Source: Notolepis coatsorum
Taxonomy: Eukaryota; Chordata; Actinopteri; Aulopiformes; Paralepididae
Assembly (NCBI GenBank): GCA_963971535.1
Contig: OZ020586.1
Location: forward strand, 70,358,048-70,422,047
Direction: 5' to 3'
DNA length: 64,000 nt
Below are positions 10,663-21,759 of this stretch, in pieces. The position numbers were made by a program, and so were the translations under genes. The notes beneath the pieces are model-generated. The model ran no database searches, had not been told where the DNA came from, and worked only from the letters and a program-made list of their open reading frames with translations. Each line of letters starts with the position of its first letter. Position 1 is the stretch's first letter.

Positions 10663-11005
10663 GGGGAGGGGAGGTACAGGTAGTAGAAGACATAGGTACA
10701 GGTCACATAATTATAGTACAGTGGAGAAGTAAAAATAGAATAAAAAGGCAGTGTAAACAATATACAATATTATTAACTCTCGCGGGCTCATTATAATAAA
10801 GAGCTGTGGGTCTGCATTGTATAGAGCGGATCCCCCGGCCGTATTCAAGCGCTGGAGCGCTTTGCGATGGATCAAACTGTATTAATATAGTAGTAATAAT
10901 AGTAGTTGGCTAGTTGCGCGCTTCTGGCCACCTCCCGCAGTGCGCGCATACACACATACTGTAGCGGTGTAGCCTATACAGTATGTGCAAAATTAGTTGT
11001 CAAGA

Positions 11006-12580
11006 ATGAATGAATGAATGAAAACTTTATTTAACAGATTGCAGAATGGGTACAATACAGTACGGCTCAATACATACAATTGTTAAGGGGATGCAGACCT
11101 GAGAAAGACGTTTGTCTTGTTTCCATCAGGGTCCCCCATTTTCAATTCATATAGACATATATGACATACATGACATACAGATAGTCAGTACTGCTACATC
11201 TATACATTTATGACATACCAGATTTGCAAATACAGTACTGTTTGTGATACAGAAGGAGTCAAGAAAAGGGAGTATATACATTTGACGTAGAAACTGTACA
11301 TTGGAGGAGGTTGGGTGGGGGGGGTTGGGTACATTGGGATATTGACAACCATACTGGGTAATTTACATTGGAGGTGGTTGGGGGGGGGGGGCGGGGGGCA
11401 CACTGTATAAACAAGTAACACTGTACATTGAGGGGGGGGGGGGGAGGAGACACTGTACAAACAAACACAATTGTACATTGAACTATTGACAAAACCATAC
11501 TAGGTAAATGACTGTACATTGGAGGGGGTTGGGTTAGGATATTTACAGGGGCCAGTGTTGAATTGCAGTCTCCCGTAGGTGTCCCTTGAGAGAGGTTTTG
11601 AAAGTGGGTAGTGATCCACATTCCTTTACAGCTTTGGGTAGGGCGTTCCACATTGATGTGGCATAATTGCGAAACGTGTTTAGTCCCTTATTTGAGCCGA
11701 ATCTGGGTTTAACATGATTTGTGGAGCTCCCTCTGGTGTTGTGATCGTGGTATTCACTGACCTTTGGGAAGTATTTTGACATGTACATGGGTACCTTGGT
11801 CGTGTAGTGTATCTTGTAGACCAGGCCCATTGCAAGTTGTTGTACTCTGTCGTCTACTCTAAGCCATCCTAGGTTGTCAAAGTGGGCAGGGGTGAGGTGG
11901 GTTCTAGGAGTAAGGTCAAGCAGTAGTCTGACCAGTTTGTTTTGAGATGTTTGTAATTTTGTTTTTAGCGCCTTTGAGGTGCTTTGGTACCATGAGGTGC
12001 AAGCATAGTCGTAGTACCCCTGAATGAGTGCTCCTGCCAGAGTCTTCAGGGTGTTCTTGTTTACCAGAGAGGAGATCCGGTACAAGAATCGAGTTCGTTG
12101 GTTGACTTTTTTTATTACATTGGATGCCATTTTGTCACAGGAGAGATTAGCCTCTAGGATGGAACCCAGGTAGGTAATTTCATCTTTCCTTGTGACAATA
12201 TTGTCACCCACTGTAACTGAGAAGCCGTCGGTCTTGCTGAGTTTGTTATTTGAACCGAAGAGAATGGACTCTGTTTTGCCCATGTGTAATGATAGTTTGT
12301 TATCAGCGAGCCATATGCAGATTCTGCCTAGTTCCGAGCTGAGGGTTTTTTCAACCTGTAACTTGTTCTTGTCAGAGACCAGCAGGGCTGAGTCGTCCGC
12401 AAACAGGAACAAGTTGCAGTCACAAGCTGACGACATGTCATTTGCATAAATTAGGAACAGTAGCGGTCCTAGTATGCTTCCTTGTGGAACACCACAGCTC
12501 ACTGTGAGGGGGGGGGATAGGGTACCGTTTACCTCCACCATCTGTTCCCTCCCCTCAAGGTAGGATTGCATCCAGCTCAC
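11006..12580 (-). mobile_element. L2/Jockey-group LINE, 5'-truncated copy 2 with open RT frame
   Basis: The element reads on the minus strand and ends with a gaatgaatgaatg tail (plus-strand view) at 11006. The 3' UTR (11030-11540) holds several G runs on the plus strand. The RT gene part is open to its stop. The 5' end is cut near 12580 next to a short local duplication (actgatagacta). Confidence 0.88.
11543..12580 (-). CDS. LINE reverse transcriptase, C-terminal 345 residues
   Basis: Open frame with RT blocks: SCGVPQGSILGPLLFLIYAND, the catalytic LFLFADDSALL (FADD), KTESILFGSNN and TYLGSILEANLS. A thumb/C-terminal region follows with ALIQGYYDYACTSWYQ and TSMWNALP. This is the usual Jockey/L2-type arrangement; the endonuclease and N-terminal RT are absent through 5' truncation. 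The first Met in the track of the frame is simply where the truncated frame opens. It cannot make a complete enzyme. Confidence 0.85.
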   Translation of the reverse strand: MSWMQSYLEGREQMVEVNGTLSPPLTVSCGVPQGSILGPLLFLIYANDMSSACDCNLFLFADDSALLVSDKNKLQVEKTLSSELGRICIWLADNKLSLHMGKTESILFGSNNKLSKTDGFSVTVGDNIVTRKDEITYLGSILEANLSCDKMASNVIKKVNQRTRFLYRISSLVNKNTLKTLAGALIQGYYDYACTSWYQSTSKALKTKLQTSQNKLVRLLLDLTPRTHLTPAHFDNLGWLRVDDRVQQLAMGLVYKIHYTTKVPMYMSKYFPKVSEYHDHNTRGSSTNHVKPRFGSNKGLNTFRNYATSMWNALPKAVKECGSLPTFKTSLKGHLRETAIQHWPL

Positions 12581-13242
12581 TGATAGACTATAGACTCACT
12601 GATAGACTAAGAGGGGCGGAAGTTGCCCAATCTGGACCGAGGCTCCGAGGCTGCAGCTGGACCCTATTGGAGAGGTTAGGTTTTGTTTCTCTGTCTCGAA
12701 GTTCGCATTAATTTTTCAAGAGGGAGAGCAAGTCAATACTGTGCAAAAATGCAACAGCAATTATTGCTTATCGCCACCAGATTCCTGTGTGGGGTCCACA
12801 CAAAGAAAAAAAACATACAAAAACAATTATTATTGCAAAAAAAAATTATTAAAAGTCAGTACTCAACACACAATGCATAATGAAACTAACAATTAAGATG
12901 GCTAAAATTACATGCAAGCACAGAAACAGAAAACAAAAAAGGTTTTGAGGCAGGTTATTCCAAAGAGTTAATGCTCTAAAAATAAAAGATCTATATAGAT
13001 CTCGTTTATTTTGTCCATTCTCTGCCTCTGCCACAAATGTATGTCTTAGTTATAAGGTGGTCTGTCACAGAGTTAAACATTTTTCACTATCAATATATTA
13101 AATTAGCCATTGTTTTTGTTTCTGGCCCCCCATACAATGGATTGGAAAAAATTTGGCCCTCGGCCAAACTTAATTGCCTACCCTAGAGGTTCCAGTAGTG
13201 GGTGGCTTGAAATAGGTCCTAAAACCAACGCTTTAAGGAGTT
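12581..13242. other. Repeat remnants, no gene
   Basis: About 12611-12780 is a dispersed repeat also represented at about 9885-9930 (inverted) and 22680-22740 (agcaagtcaata). The remainder is AT-rich with no coding signal. Confidence 0.45.
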
Positions 13243-13725
13243 GATTGATTGATTGAAAAGTTTATTAACAGATTGCAGAATGGGTACAGTACAGTACAGT
13301 ACAGCTCAATACATACAATTGTTAAGGGGATGCAGACGAGAGAAAGACTTTCATCTTGTTTACATCAGGGTCCCCCATTTTCAATTCATCATAACATATA
13401 TGACACACACGACATACAGATAGACAGTACTGCTACATCTATACATTTATGACATACCAGATTTGCAAATACAGTACTGTTTGTGATACAAAAAGTGTCC
13501 AGAAAAGAGTGTATATACATTTGATGTAGAAACTGTACATTGGAGGAGGTTGGGTAGGTGGGGTGGGGTTGGGTGGGGGGACTGTACATTGGAGGTGGGG
13601 GGGGGGGGGGGGGTTGGGTAGGGGGTGGGTGGGGGGGGGGGACACTGTACACTGTACATTGGAATACTGACAAAGCCATACTTGGTCATTTACTGTACAA
13701 CTGGGTTAGGACATTTGTAGGGGCC
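13243..13725 (-). mobile_element. L2-type LINE 3' UTR fragment with gattgattgattg tail
   Basis: Matches the 3' UTRs of the copies at 7721 and 11006 (cagattgcagaatgggtac, gggtcccccattttcaatt) but has a gattgattgattg tail, so it is a sister subfamily. It contains long G runs at about 13540-13640. Only the 3' UTR is present. Confidence 0.75.
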
Positions 13726-14363
13726 AGTTTCGATGATGATAAATGGATAGATACAGCGGATTAGATGCAGTCCAGAGAAAACAATCAATCTAGATATTTC
13801 AAGATTCTATGCTTTACATCCGTGCATTCTCTGAGAGATGCACAACATTTTTAGATGACAATCGATTCCGATACAATAAAGCAAGTTTTTATCACAAACA
13901 AATCCAAAGATATTTAATGTTTTACAAAACATGTCTAGTGTTGCGCCCGGCTTTAGAGGGTTAAAAGCCTAATTGTATTTTTTATTTAGTTAATAAATGT
14001 CTTGTTGTAATTCCTTATATACCTAATGTAGCGCATCTTCAGCTTTTTTTGCTCTGATTTGACTTGTTTAATTGCATTGTTACTGTTCACATGTGTGGTG
14101 CCGTCAGTCATATATAAGTAAAGATAAAGTTTGAATGACTTACTGAACTAGTGTTTTAATTTCACGCCACGCTGCTTGTTTGCTATTTCAGCACCAGGCG
14201 CTGTCCACCGACTTTTTTCATGTTGAGCAAGCGCTACATTGCACCTCGCTGCCTACCTGTTATTCACTCTGGATAAAACAAAGTATAATAAGCATTCTTT
14301 AGGTGGTAGTAAGGGAAATATATGAAAATCTGCAAACTAAATCCTTACCAATCAATTTCTTCA
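13726..14363. other. Intergenic, AT-rich, nothing recognised
   Basis: No open frame with family resemblance and no clear repeat ends were seen between the LINE fragment and the left inverted repeat of the Academ-like element. Confidence 0.4.
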
Positions 14364-14612
14364 CTAATGTGTTTGTAAAGGTGTGTAGTAAGATGTATTA
14401 AAAAGTTGAAGTTCAAATCCTGTATGTTTTTTCGTAACAACTGCTCAAAATTGAGGTACCGAATACCGATTTTCGAAAAATCAAATAAATTCTGTTTGGC
14501 CTTGGGTAACTTGTGAGGGGTCAAACTAGGGTTTTTTCAGGATTCTGAGTTGATTGCAATCATGTATTTTTCACTAAAATCATTCCTTGGTTGAAAAAAG
14601 GCCACGCCCACT
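14364..14612 (+). repeat. Left terminal inverted repeat of the Academ-like element
   Basis: About 250 bp; reads gaggtaccgaataccg and ggccttgggtaacttgtgag, matched inverted at 21760-22011. Some indels distinguish the two arms. Confidence 0.8.
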
Positions 14613-14664
14613 CTTATATTTAAATCGAAAGTAGCTTTATTTGTAGTTACAAGTGCTGACCACT

Positions 14665-15196
14665 TCAGGAGTCAATCTCTGAGTCTTCTCCAGACTCACC
14701 AACATCATGACCACAATTCTTGCATGAAATTCCTTTACACACTCCACATGCTGAGATGCACTTAACGACATTCCTCTTGCAGCTGCACCGCCGGTTGCTG
14801 CAATCTCTGTCACAGTTGCAGCTTGTGAACTGCAGTAGCTCCTCAGGAGCCATGGGGTCTAGTGTTGGGACTGGCTCATAGCCATGTACACCTAATGTCC
14901 ATCCATAGTCACTGGGGTTCAGAGACATACTCTGCAGAAGGATCCAGTCCTGGGTTTGTAGGTAGGCACGGATAGAATGCTGTGCAGCTGCACCCTCTGT
15001 TGGAGGTAGAGTTTCTGGTTTGATCAGCCCTGCCGCTGCCTTCTGTGAGAACATGTTGTGTTGAATTTCACCCAAAGAAGTACCTGCCTGGTAAATGTAC
15101 TGGAAGATGGTAGTACCAGCCTGTATCACTGCATCCTTAGTAGCTTGTGTGTCAAGGAAGATATCCATGTGTTCATCAATGTCCCCTGCACAGAAC
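14665..15196 (-). pseudogene. Academ-like protein, last exon with Cys-rich domain
   Basis: Exon after acceptor TTTTTTTTGCAG (AG at 15197-15198); stop at 14665. Reads GDIDEHMDIFLDTQATKD, then ends with a Cys cluster: CNCDRDCSNRRCSCKRN, VKCISACGVCKG, CKNC. That spacing resembles zinc-binding CXC-type clusters found at the C-terminus of Academ-type transposases and related proteins. The exon itself is open, but the gene as a whole is broken by later insertions. Upstream of the intron the codons read TGCDTVSAIAGHGK, consistent with continuation of the nuclease-protein C-half. Confidence 0.6.
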
Positions 15197-15632
15197 CTGC
15201 AAAAAAAATGCACTTTGACATTTGTTTCAAATATAAAGTGAAATATAAAAGAAAATACATAAGGTTGTTTTCCCATGGCCAGCTATTGCAGAAACCGTAT
15301 CACAACCAGTGAAGAATAGAATAGAATAGAAATACTTTTATTATCCCATGGGAAATTTGACACTGCAAATCGCTCAACATTTAAACATTTAGACAGAACA
15401 GGTCACGAATTAGAATAATAAAACAAATCAAATCAAGTTGCCTAGGATAAGAGTAGAGTCAAATAGAATACAAATGGAATAAAATATACAGTAAATAAAT
15501 ACAGTAAAAATATACTGAGGTCTACAGTAGGTGTAGTATTGCACTGAAATAGATATTCACAGTATTCACAGTGTCACATAATGTGCAGTATGCATCAGGT
15601 AGTGTTATAATTTACTATCTAACTAACTGAAA

Positions 15633-16930
15633 TAGGGATGTCCCGATCGCCTTTTTTTGCTCCAGATCCGATCCCGATCATGTGATTTTAAATATCTATC
15701 GATCCGATCGTTTCCGATCCGATCTTTCACATTAGTAATCCATTTTGACGCACTTTTGTCAGAAACTGGCAGAGCGAGACAAGCCCATCTGTTGCCTATA
15801 GTCCGGGGCGCGAGCGCGGAGGCTTTTGTTATTACATTCACCCTGAGAAATGTGCTTCTGCTTCATATGAGAAATATTAAAAGTTTCAATATATGTTTGC
15901 ACATTAGTATACATTCAGTGTTCGACTTACGTAATGGTCCATTCTGGTCTGAAACGCTGACGATAATCCTCAGTCACGTTATCCTCCAGGTGAAAAGTTA
16001 GTCTGAAAACTTCGCCTCCAGCCTGTCCTCCTTGCAAACATTGCAACTGGCTTGACTTTCTATTTTAAAATGCTTAGTTCCAAACCTCTGACATTAAGTC
16101 TAGCTGCTCAAGTCAGTGGATATTAACCGTGTTTCGGGAGCGACGTGTTGTACTGTTGTTGTGATGTGGAGCGTGTAGCGTGTAGCCGGTCTAAATTAAA
16201 GGGGATGTGTTTGTTGCAACGGTGTAAATTAAAGGGGAATAAATAATTATAATAATAATAATTTAGGACCTGCTCCGAGGTCATCAATTGGCACACATGC
16301 GATGCATGCATGCAATTCGTATCTGCGATTAACCCATCCCGTCGCCCTTCCCCCCCAAGGGCAGCCGGGAGCAGACAGGCGTCAACGTGAGCCGCGCCAG
16401 GGGACCAATCCAAGTGCTCCTGTCCGTCTTCGTCAAGGACGCCACAGCGTTAGCGATCTTGTTGTTGTGCATGTTTTTCCATTGGGTTTATCTTATCGGG
16501 GGGGAAACCCTTGCGAGCACGGGGAGAACATGCAAACTCCACACAGAAAGGCCTGGGAGATACCCCACCTGGGTAACTGGCATCATGGAAACCTGGTCCC
16601 CAAGCGGGAATCGAACCCTGGACCTTCTTGCTGTGAGGCGACAGTGTTAACCACTACACCACCGTGCCGCTTTGTGTTGTGTTTGTTGTGGACAATTATT
16701 CTGCTCTGTGTGACAATAAATACATTAATGATGATATATTATATGTAATTTAAAACCAAAACTAAGGCCTCCGTATGAGTTTAAGACGTGGACATGGTCA
16801 TGTTTGTTGAATAAAATTTTTCTTTTTTTGACTGCCGATTTTTATTATTATTTTTTCCCGATCCCCGATCCTCTGAAAAGCATGTGATCGACGCCGATCC
16901 CGATCACGTGATCGGATCGGGACATCCCTA
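15633..16930. mobile_element. Non-autonomous hAT element, 8-bp TSD aactgaaa
   Basis: Inverted ends tagggatgtcccgatc / gatcgggacatccct. Exact 8-bp duplication aactgaaa at 15625-15632 and 16931-16938. Length 1298 bp; no transposase frame. It carries a nested tRNA-derived SINE at about 16500-16670. Confidence 0.93.
16500..16670 (-). repeat. tRNA-derived SINE inside the hAT element
   Basis: Minus-strand head with gcggcacggtggtgtagtgg (box A side) and gggttcgattcccgc (box B). Same family as 44345-44520. Confidence 0.7.
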
Positions 16931-17195
16931 AACTGAAATATACATTATTCACAGTATCACAGTATCCACATAAGGTGCAGTATGCCTAAGGTAGTGTTAT
17001 TGTCCTCCTTGGGTTCCTATTAGTCCTAGGTCAATGTCTGGCAGCAGTCGCTGCCCCCTGTTGTGGAGCCTGGAGGCCGCTAGTCGCTGCCTCCTGCCAC
17101 TATGGAGCTGCCACTCTGTGCTCAGTGATGCAGTGAGGCACAGTGATGCATTGTATAGTCTGATGGCTGTTGGAATGAAGGACTTCCTGTGCCGT

Positions 17196-18005
17196 TCAGT
17201 GCTGCATTTGGGTAGTGTGGGCACTGAACATGCTCCTCCTGTCAGCCAAGTCTGTGTATAGTGGGTGGGAGGGGTTTTCCCTGATGGCCTGGAGCTTAGC
17301 AAGGCTCCTCCTCTCCGCCACCCTCGCTAGGGAGTCCAGCTCCACCCCAACCACGCTACTGGCCTTCCTGACCAGCTTATCCAGCCTGGTTGTGTCCCCT
17401 GCTCTCAGTCCGCTGCCCCAGCAGGTCACAGTGTACAAGAAGGCGCCCGCCACCACCGACTCATAGAACATCCTCAACATCCTTGTACAGACATTGAAGG
17501 ATCTCAGCCTTCTGAGGAAGTAGAGTCGGCTCTGGCCCTTCTTGTACAGTGCCTCTGCGTGTTTTGACCCGTTCAGTTTGTTGTCGATGTGCACACCGAG
17601 ATATTTGTACACCTCAACCATGTCCACATCAACTCCCCTGATGGAAACGGGGGTCACAGGTGCACTCCTCCTCCTCCCCAGCTCCACAACCAGTTCCTTG
17701 GTCTTCGCCACATTTAGCTGCAGGTGGTTTTTATCGCACAATGTGACGAAGTCCACTACCAGTTCCCGGTATTCCCTCTCGTCACCGTCCTTTATACATC
17801 CCACTATCGCAGAGTCATCAGAAAACTTCTGAAGGTGGCAGGACTCTGACCGATAGTGGAATTCGTTGGTGTAGACAGTGAAGAGGAAGGGAGAGAGGAC
17901 TGTCCCCTGCGGGGCCCCGGTGTTGCTGACCAGTCTGTCTGACACACAGCTCCGTAGGCGCATGTACTGTGGTCTGCCCGTCAGAAGGTGTGACAAAGGA
18001 GCAGG
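17196..18005 (-). CDS. Rex1-like LINE reverse transcriptase, C-terminal part
   Basis: Open frame of about 270 residues with NTGAPQGTVLSPFLFTVYTN, the catalytic FSDDSAIVGCI (variant of FADD), KTKELVVELGRR, YKYLGVHIDNKL and VTCWGSGLRAGD. These are C-terminal RT blocks of a Rex1/Jockey-group LINE. The endonuclease and first RT blocks are missing through truncation. The exact 5' border with the Academ-like exon is uncertain by about 10 bases. Confidence 0.78.
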   Translation of the reverse strand, partial: PAPLSHLLTGRPQYMRLRSCVSDRLVSNTGAPQGTVLSPFLFTVYTNEFHYRSESCHLQKFSDDSAIVGCIKDGDEREYRELVVDFVTLCDKNHLQLNVAKTKELVVELGRRRSAPVTPVSIRGVDVDMVEVYKYLGVHIDNKLNGSKHAEALYKKGQSRLYFLRRLRSFNVCTRMLRMFYESVVAGAFLYTVTCWGSGLRAGDTTRLDKLVRKASSVVGVELDSLARVAERRSLAKLQAIRENPSHPLYTDLADRRSMFSAHTTQMQH

Positions 18006-18151
18006 TAGCATCTTTCTTTCAGAGAGAGCTTCGCGGATCCTTCTGACATCATAAGAGCCCTTAGATGTTGTGAAGAAGAGTGGATGGTTGGTGCTTGGAA
18101 TATGGTGTACTACTGTAGCATCACTAGCACATCTGCATCTTCTGCCCGCAC
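18005..18151 (-). pseudogene. Academ-like protein exon with AEDADVLVM
   Basis: Starts after acceptor CTATTTTAAG (AG at 18152-18153) and reads VRAEDADVLVML, the acidic motif of XPG/FEN-type nucleases. One indel follows, after which IPSTNHPLFF and SKGSYDVRRIREAL-like codons continue in another frame. The exon is cut by the Rex1-like LINE at about 18005. Confidence 0.55.
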
Positions 18152-18296
18152 CTTAAAATAGAACAAAATATGTAAAGCGTGTTGCACTATACAAAACCAG
18201 ATAAAACTATTCAAGTTTGAATACTCGAGAGTGAATACTTTTGTTTCCAAAGTAATTGCACAAATTAAATAGGCTACCTACACAAATGCTACTAAC

Positions 18297-18860
18297 CTCA
18301 ACAGAGTCATCTGTAGCAGTGGCCAATGCCTCTCTCACAATCGAAGTGTCAGCATCATTGTCACACTGCTCCACTGTGATGTTATGTTTTCGGAATGTTG
18401 AAGAGAGGAGGTGGATTAGCTCACTCTTGTTATTGGTGTTGTCCAGGAACTTTGCTCTTGGTGTCCAGTGTATCATATCCGGTCAAATGTGGAGATCACA
18501 GCATGACTTCTTAGTGCACCGGATGTGGTCATGATCTTTTGGTGATCGGCTATAGCCATCAAAGACCACAATGATCTTCTGAGAGCGGCGGCCAAGACAC
18601 TGTACGTAGCTCAAGTAACTGTTGGCAATCTCCTGCCAAGTCTGACCTTGTTCCCATTTTACCATGTAGAGAAGCCATCCGCCATCAACTACAAGAGTGG
18701 AGCAGGATTGGTTAGTGAGGTCAAGCGGATCAGTTAACTCCTTCAGGCTAGTCTTGGAAAAGCCTGCCTTGTTCGCCTTGTTCATTTTCTGAGCTTTATT
18801 GCTGAAGAGGGACAATGGGAAGGGAGTCAGCTCATACTCCAAGCTTGTCTCAACTGTCAT
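18297..18860 (-). pseudogene. Academ-like protein exon, XPG/PIN-like nuclease core
   Basis: Reads TLVVDGGWLLYMVKW (first acidic residue), IIVVFDGYSRSPKDHDHIR, CCDLHI, then after an in-frame stop MIHWTPRAKFLDN, NITVEQCDNDADTSIV and ends DDSVE at donor GTTAGT (18295-18296). The VVDG, VFDG, NDADTSIV and downstream AEDADV motifs together outline an XPG-like nuclease spread over two exons. At least one stop (near 18480) breaks it. In Academ elements this domain is thought to act in transposition. Confidence 0.58.
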
Positions 18861-19540
18861 ATCCCGTTGGGCAAAAATTATCAGTCAGTTGAACAACTTG
18901 AGTGAGTCAAGGTGTATCTTCTTCTCGTTGATCTTGGGAATCTTTCTGAGTGATGACAGGGCTTGTACCTTTGACTTCACTTCCATGGTCAATGTCACTG
19001 ACTGTCCATCCAGCTTGATCTGCATCTCTCTCAGCATTGACTGGGTCATCTCCTGTGCTCCTGAATCCTGTTGAGAAAGACTCAAGCAACTCCTTGTCTC
19101 GATCGGGTGAGGGTGAGCACCCAGCACTTGTGACCAGAATCACTGTGTCTCATCCTCCCTCTGCTCAGTCCACCTTCTGACTTGGCTGCCTTCCATGGGC
19201 AGTGAAACTTTCGAATGTCTCCTTGTAAGCAGGCAAAGTTTCGAGTTGCTTCATGAGTTGACAGTACAGCCGTGCACCATTGGCATATTGATGATGCCCT
19301 GCAGCTGCAAAGATATCCAGCATCCTGCTAACAATGCAGCACAGGTGGCCGTTGTGATCTGCAAGCCGCCCAGTTCTGATGATGTATTTGTCTCCTGTAA
19401 GCGCTCCGAGATTCTCGCGAATGTGGAGCGCGGTACAAATCTAATCCATTATTATTATTATTATTATTAAGACCATGATCACATCTACCATGTTGTAACT
19501 GACCGCCAAGGGTAAAGATGCCTATCATCTTTATTGTCAG
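18861..19540 (-). pseudogene. Academ-like protein upstream region, decayed
   Basis: Reverse-strand pieces read RMLDIFAAAGHHQYANGARLYCQLM and LPAYKETFESFTAHGR, a block that normally precedes the nuclease in this protein family (recalled). Downstream the frame is lost with several stops. A small aataataat array sits at about 19447-19470. Confidence 0.45.
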
Positions 19541-20350
19541 TAAGCTTTAATTTACATTGGTAGATGATCGACTTCTCTTTATTAGCTCAGAATACTGGGC
19601 TTTCTATTTAAGAAAAGAATATTTCAGAGCCACTTGTGCATTTTCATTTCGTGTCCACATGGGGGCAGAGCTCGTCTTTCCTATAGTATAAAGGTCACAG
19701 CATCCTGTGTGTGACCAAGGAGGAAGTAACTCAGAGACAACGATGGAGCAGACAGCGAATTATGTAGAATATAAGGACCTTACTTCAGTAAATAACACCC
19801 CTTGGTAAAGCGGAATAAGGTACGTCGAACACTAAAATGTATTATTGTTATTATTATTATTACTGTTGTTGAAGAGGTCTATATTTATGTGTGGTAAACA
19901 TGTAAAGTGGTGCACTCACTGATTAGGTTCTAATCAAAGGCACCTGCTGCATTACTATTTATCATTATCTTTCCTTAAATGCCTTTATTATGGAAGACGA
20001 GTTCACCCTCAATAATATCTTTAAATTCAAATGTTTGTTTGAACACGTTAGGTGCTTTGTTGTGAACAATATTGAACTGTGAACAATATAACTAATTGTG
20101 TATGTTTGTGTTTGACTGTCCTATGCAGTTTTCACGGTGCAAACGGAGCAAACGATGCAACCGTCACAACATGTACAACTACGGTGCAACGACAACTACC
20201 AAAGAAAGACGACAGTGATGCTATGCTGAAATGCAAAATAAAAATAAATAAAAGCACCTGTACGAAACATAACCGCATCTTTATTTCAACACCAAGCCGG
20301 GGGGGCAGTTAAACATGTAGTGGTACTGCACCCAGAGAGCAGGCGTTCTT
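19541..20350. other. Academ interior with probable secondary insertion, no clear ORF
   Basis: On the minus strand at 20281-20350 the codons GRTPALWVQYHYM belong to the Academ-like protein. The stretch 19560-20280 looks like an unrelated AT-rich insertion; I recognise nothing in it. Confidence 0.35.
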
Positions 20351-20365
20351 CCTCCTTCAGTAAGT

Positions 20366-20804
20366 ATTTTTTTTTGTATCCACTTTTTCTTCCATTTTCT
20401 ATTTTTCTCCCATCCCAATTTCGTATCGTCCAATTCAACCCTCCCCTGTTTCTTGCCTCCCACAAGCCGGCTGCAATGTGGACGAAGCCATACATAGCAC
20501 GAGTCCCCTCTGATACTCGAGGTAGCAGCCATCGCATCTTTTCACCTGCGCGGCGCAATCTTTCAGCGTCAGGGGTCTGTGCTTTGGAGGGGCGCCGCCC
20601 CCATCGCTTCCTGATTCTACTGCGCAGGCTCACCAACCGACCTGTAGGAGTCGCTGTCCACAACGCCCGATCCCCACCCATCAGTTTCCCACCCCCTAAG
20701 TACGGACGACCAGCTAAACTGAAAGCAATGTGGAGCGCTGGGATCGAACCCAGCGTCTCCAGCATTTGAGGTGAGCGCCTTGCCCACTGCACCACGTAGC
20801 CGCC
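20366..20804 (-). mobile_element. tRNA-derived SINE, 439 bp, 15-bp TSD
   Basis: Flanked by the exact 15-bp duplication cctccttcagtaagt at 20351-20365 and 20805-20819. The tRNA-like head is on the minus strand near 20700-20804 (tggtgcagtgggcaaggcgc box A; gggttcgatcccagc box B). A long body and T-rich end follow. Confidence 0.88.
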
Positions 20805-20859
20805 CCTCCTTCAGTAAGTCTTTTGAAGGTTTCTTTAAACCGCTGTTCAACCAGTGCCA

Positions 20860-21105
20860 CTACTGGATGGTAAAGCGCTTTACGTTTTGTTACTCACATT
20901 TTACCCATTCCCTCACACATTCACTCACACACCGACGGCGGAGGCAACCATGCTAGGTGCCAACCTGCTCATTGGGAGCAATTATGGGTTAAGTGTCTTG
21001 CTCAAGGACACATTGACGCGCTGCCTGGAAGGAGCAGGAATCGAACCGGGAACCTCCGGATTGCCAGACGACTGCTCTACCTCCCAAGCCATTGTCGCCC
21101 CTGGA
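20860..21105 (-). mobile_element. tRNA-derived SINE, second family
   Basis: Minus-strand head with ggaggtagagcag and cccggttcgattcctgc; tail tgtaaagcgctttac-like. Related copies at 42555-42802 and 63155-63390. A short possible duplication ctggat flanks it. Confidence 0.75.
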
Positions 21106-21500
21106 TCTGTGTGTCTGGCTCCCATCATCCCATCAGCTACCTTCTCCATGAAAGTCCTCATTTCACCAAGTTCCTCCTCGGTTAAGGCATGTTTCATGAT
21201 GTGCTCATAGATGGCTGCATCGATGAGGTGAGCACGGATTGCCTTGTCAAAACATCCTCCATCCAGGATGTGGTTGGCTGTTATACTCCCTGGATAGATC
21301 AGCTCCAGTAGTCCAGAATCCTCCATGATGTTTCCAATGGATCCAAGGTAGGACATCAGCAGGTGAAATCCACCCAACCTCGGAATGATAGGTAGATTTG
21401 TCTGTTTTATGATGTCCACAGCCAGATGGGAAGATCGAATGTCACTATAGTGACTCTGTCTGCAGAGAGCCGCATGCACTCTTTGAGAGTGGTGAAGATG
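21106..21500 (-). pseudogene. Academ-like protein, N-terminal region
   Basis: Open frame on the minus strand: LAVDIIKQTNLPIIPRLGGFH, LLMSYLGSIGNIMEDSGLLE, GGCFDKAIRAHLIDAAIYEH, TEEELGEMRTFM. It resembles the conserved N-terminal half of the same protein family (FHLL...GSIG...SG). It runs into the SINE at 21105, so the gene is broken. The start was not found; the preceding sequence is decayed. Confidence 0.5.
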
Positions 21501-21759
21501 GTGTTGAGGTCATTAGGGTCACCTTCAATGATTGGGAGGAAGTTGATCTGTGACTTCATAAAAAGCAGTCTGTCCATGATCAAATGAAGGTTGCAAATGG
21601 CTTCAGCATGTTAACTCTAAACGTCCTCACTCTGAATGCCAACCAACTAGCAACTACCACTAAACAATAAGTCCTAAAAGGGCAAATAGTCAAATAATCA
21701 AAAAGATTTTATGCTAGCAGTGGAAAGGTATTGTGGGGGTGGGGGGGGCGAGCGGGAAA

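Larger units (their letters stand above)
15312..18005 (-). mobile_element. Rex1-like LINE, 5'-truncated, inserted in the Academ-like gene
   Basis: Minus-strand LINE. The 3' tail is agaatagaatagaatag on the plus strand at 15313, next to a ccatgggataataaaag-type end, typical of Rex1-like fish LINEs. The RT frame lies at 17196-18011. The 3' UTR is split by the hAT at 15633-16930. It interrupts the transposon gene between the XPG-like and Cys-rich parts. Confidence 0.75.

Noticed and set aside
11200..11651. Proline-rich open frames (also 13389-13689)
   Set aside because: They translate G runs of LINE 3' UTRs; no conserved protein pattern.
16560..16665. Possible tRNA genes (also 20700-20804, 36310-36420, 44345-44420, 63155-63230)
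   Set aside because: Each has box A/B sequences but is followed by a conserved SINE body; acceptor stems do not close.
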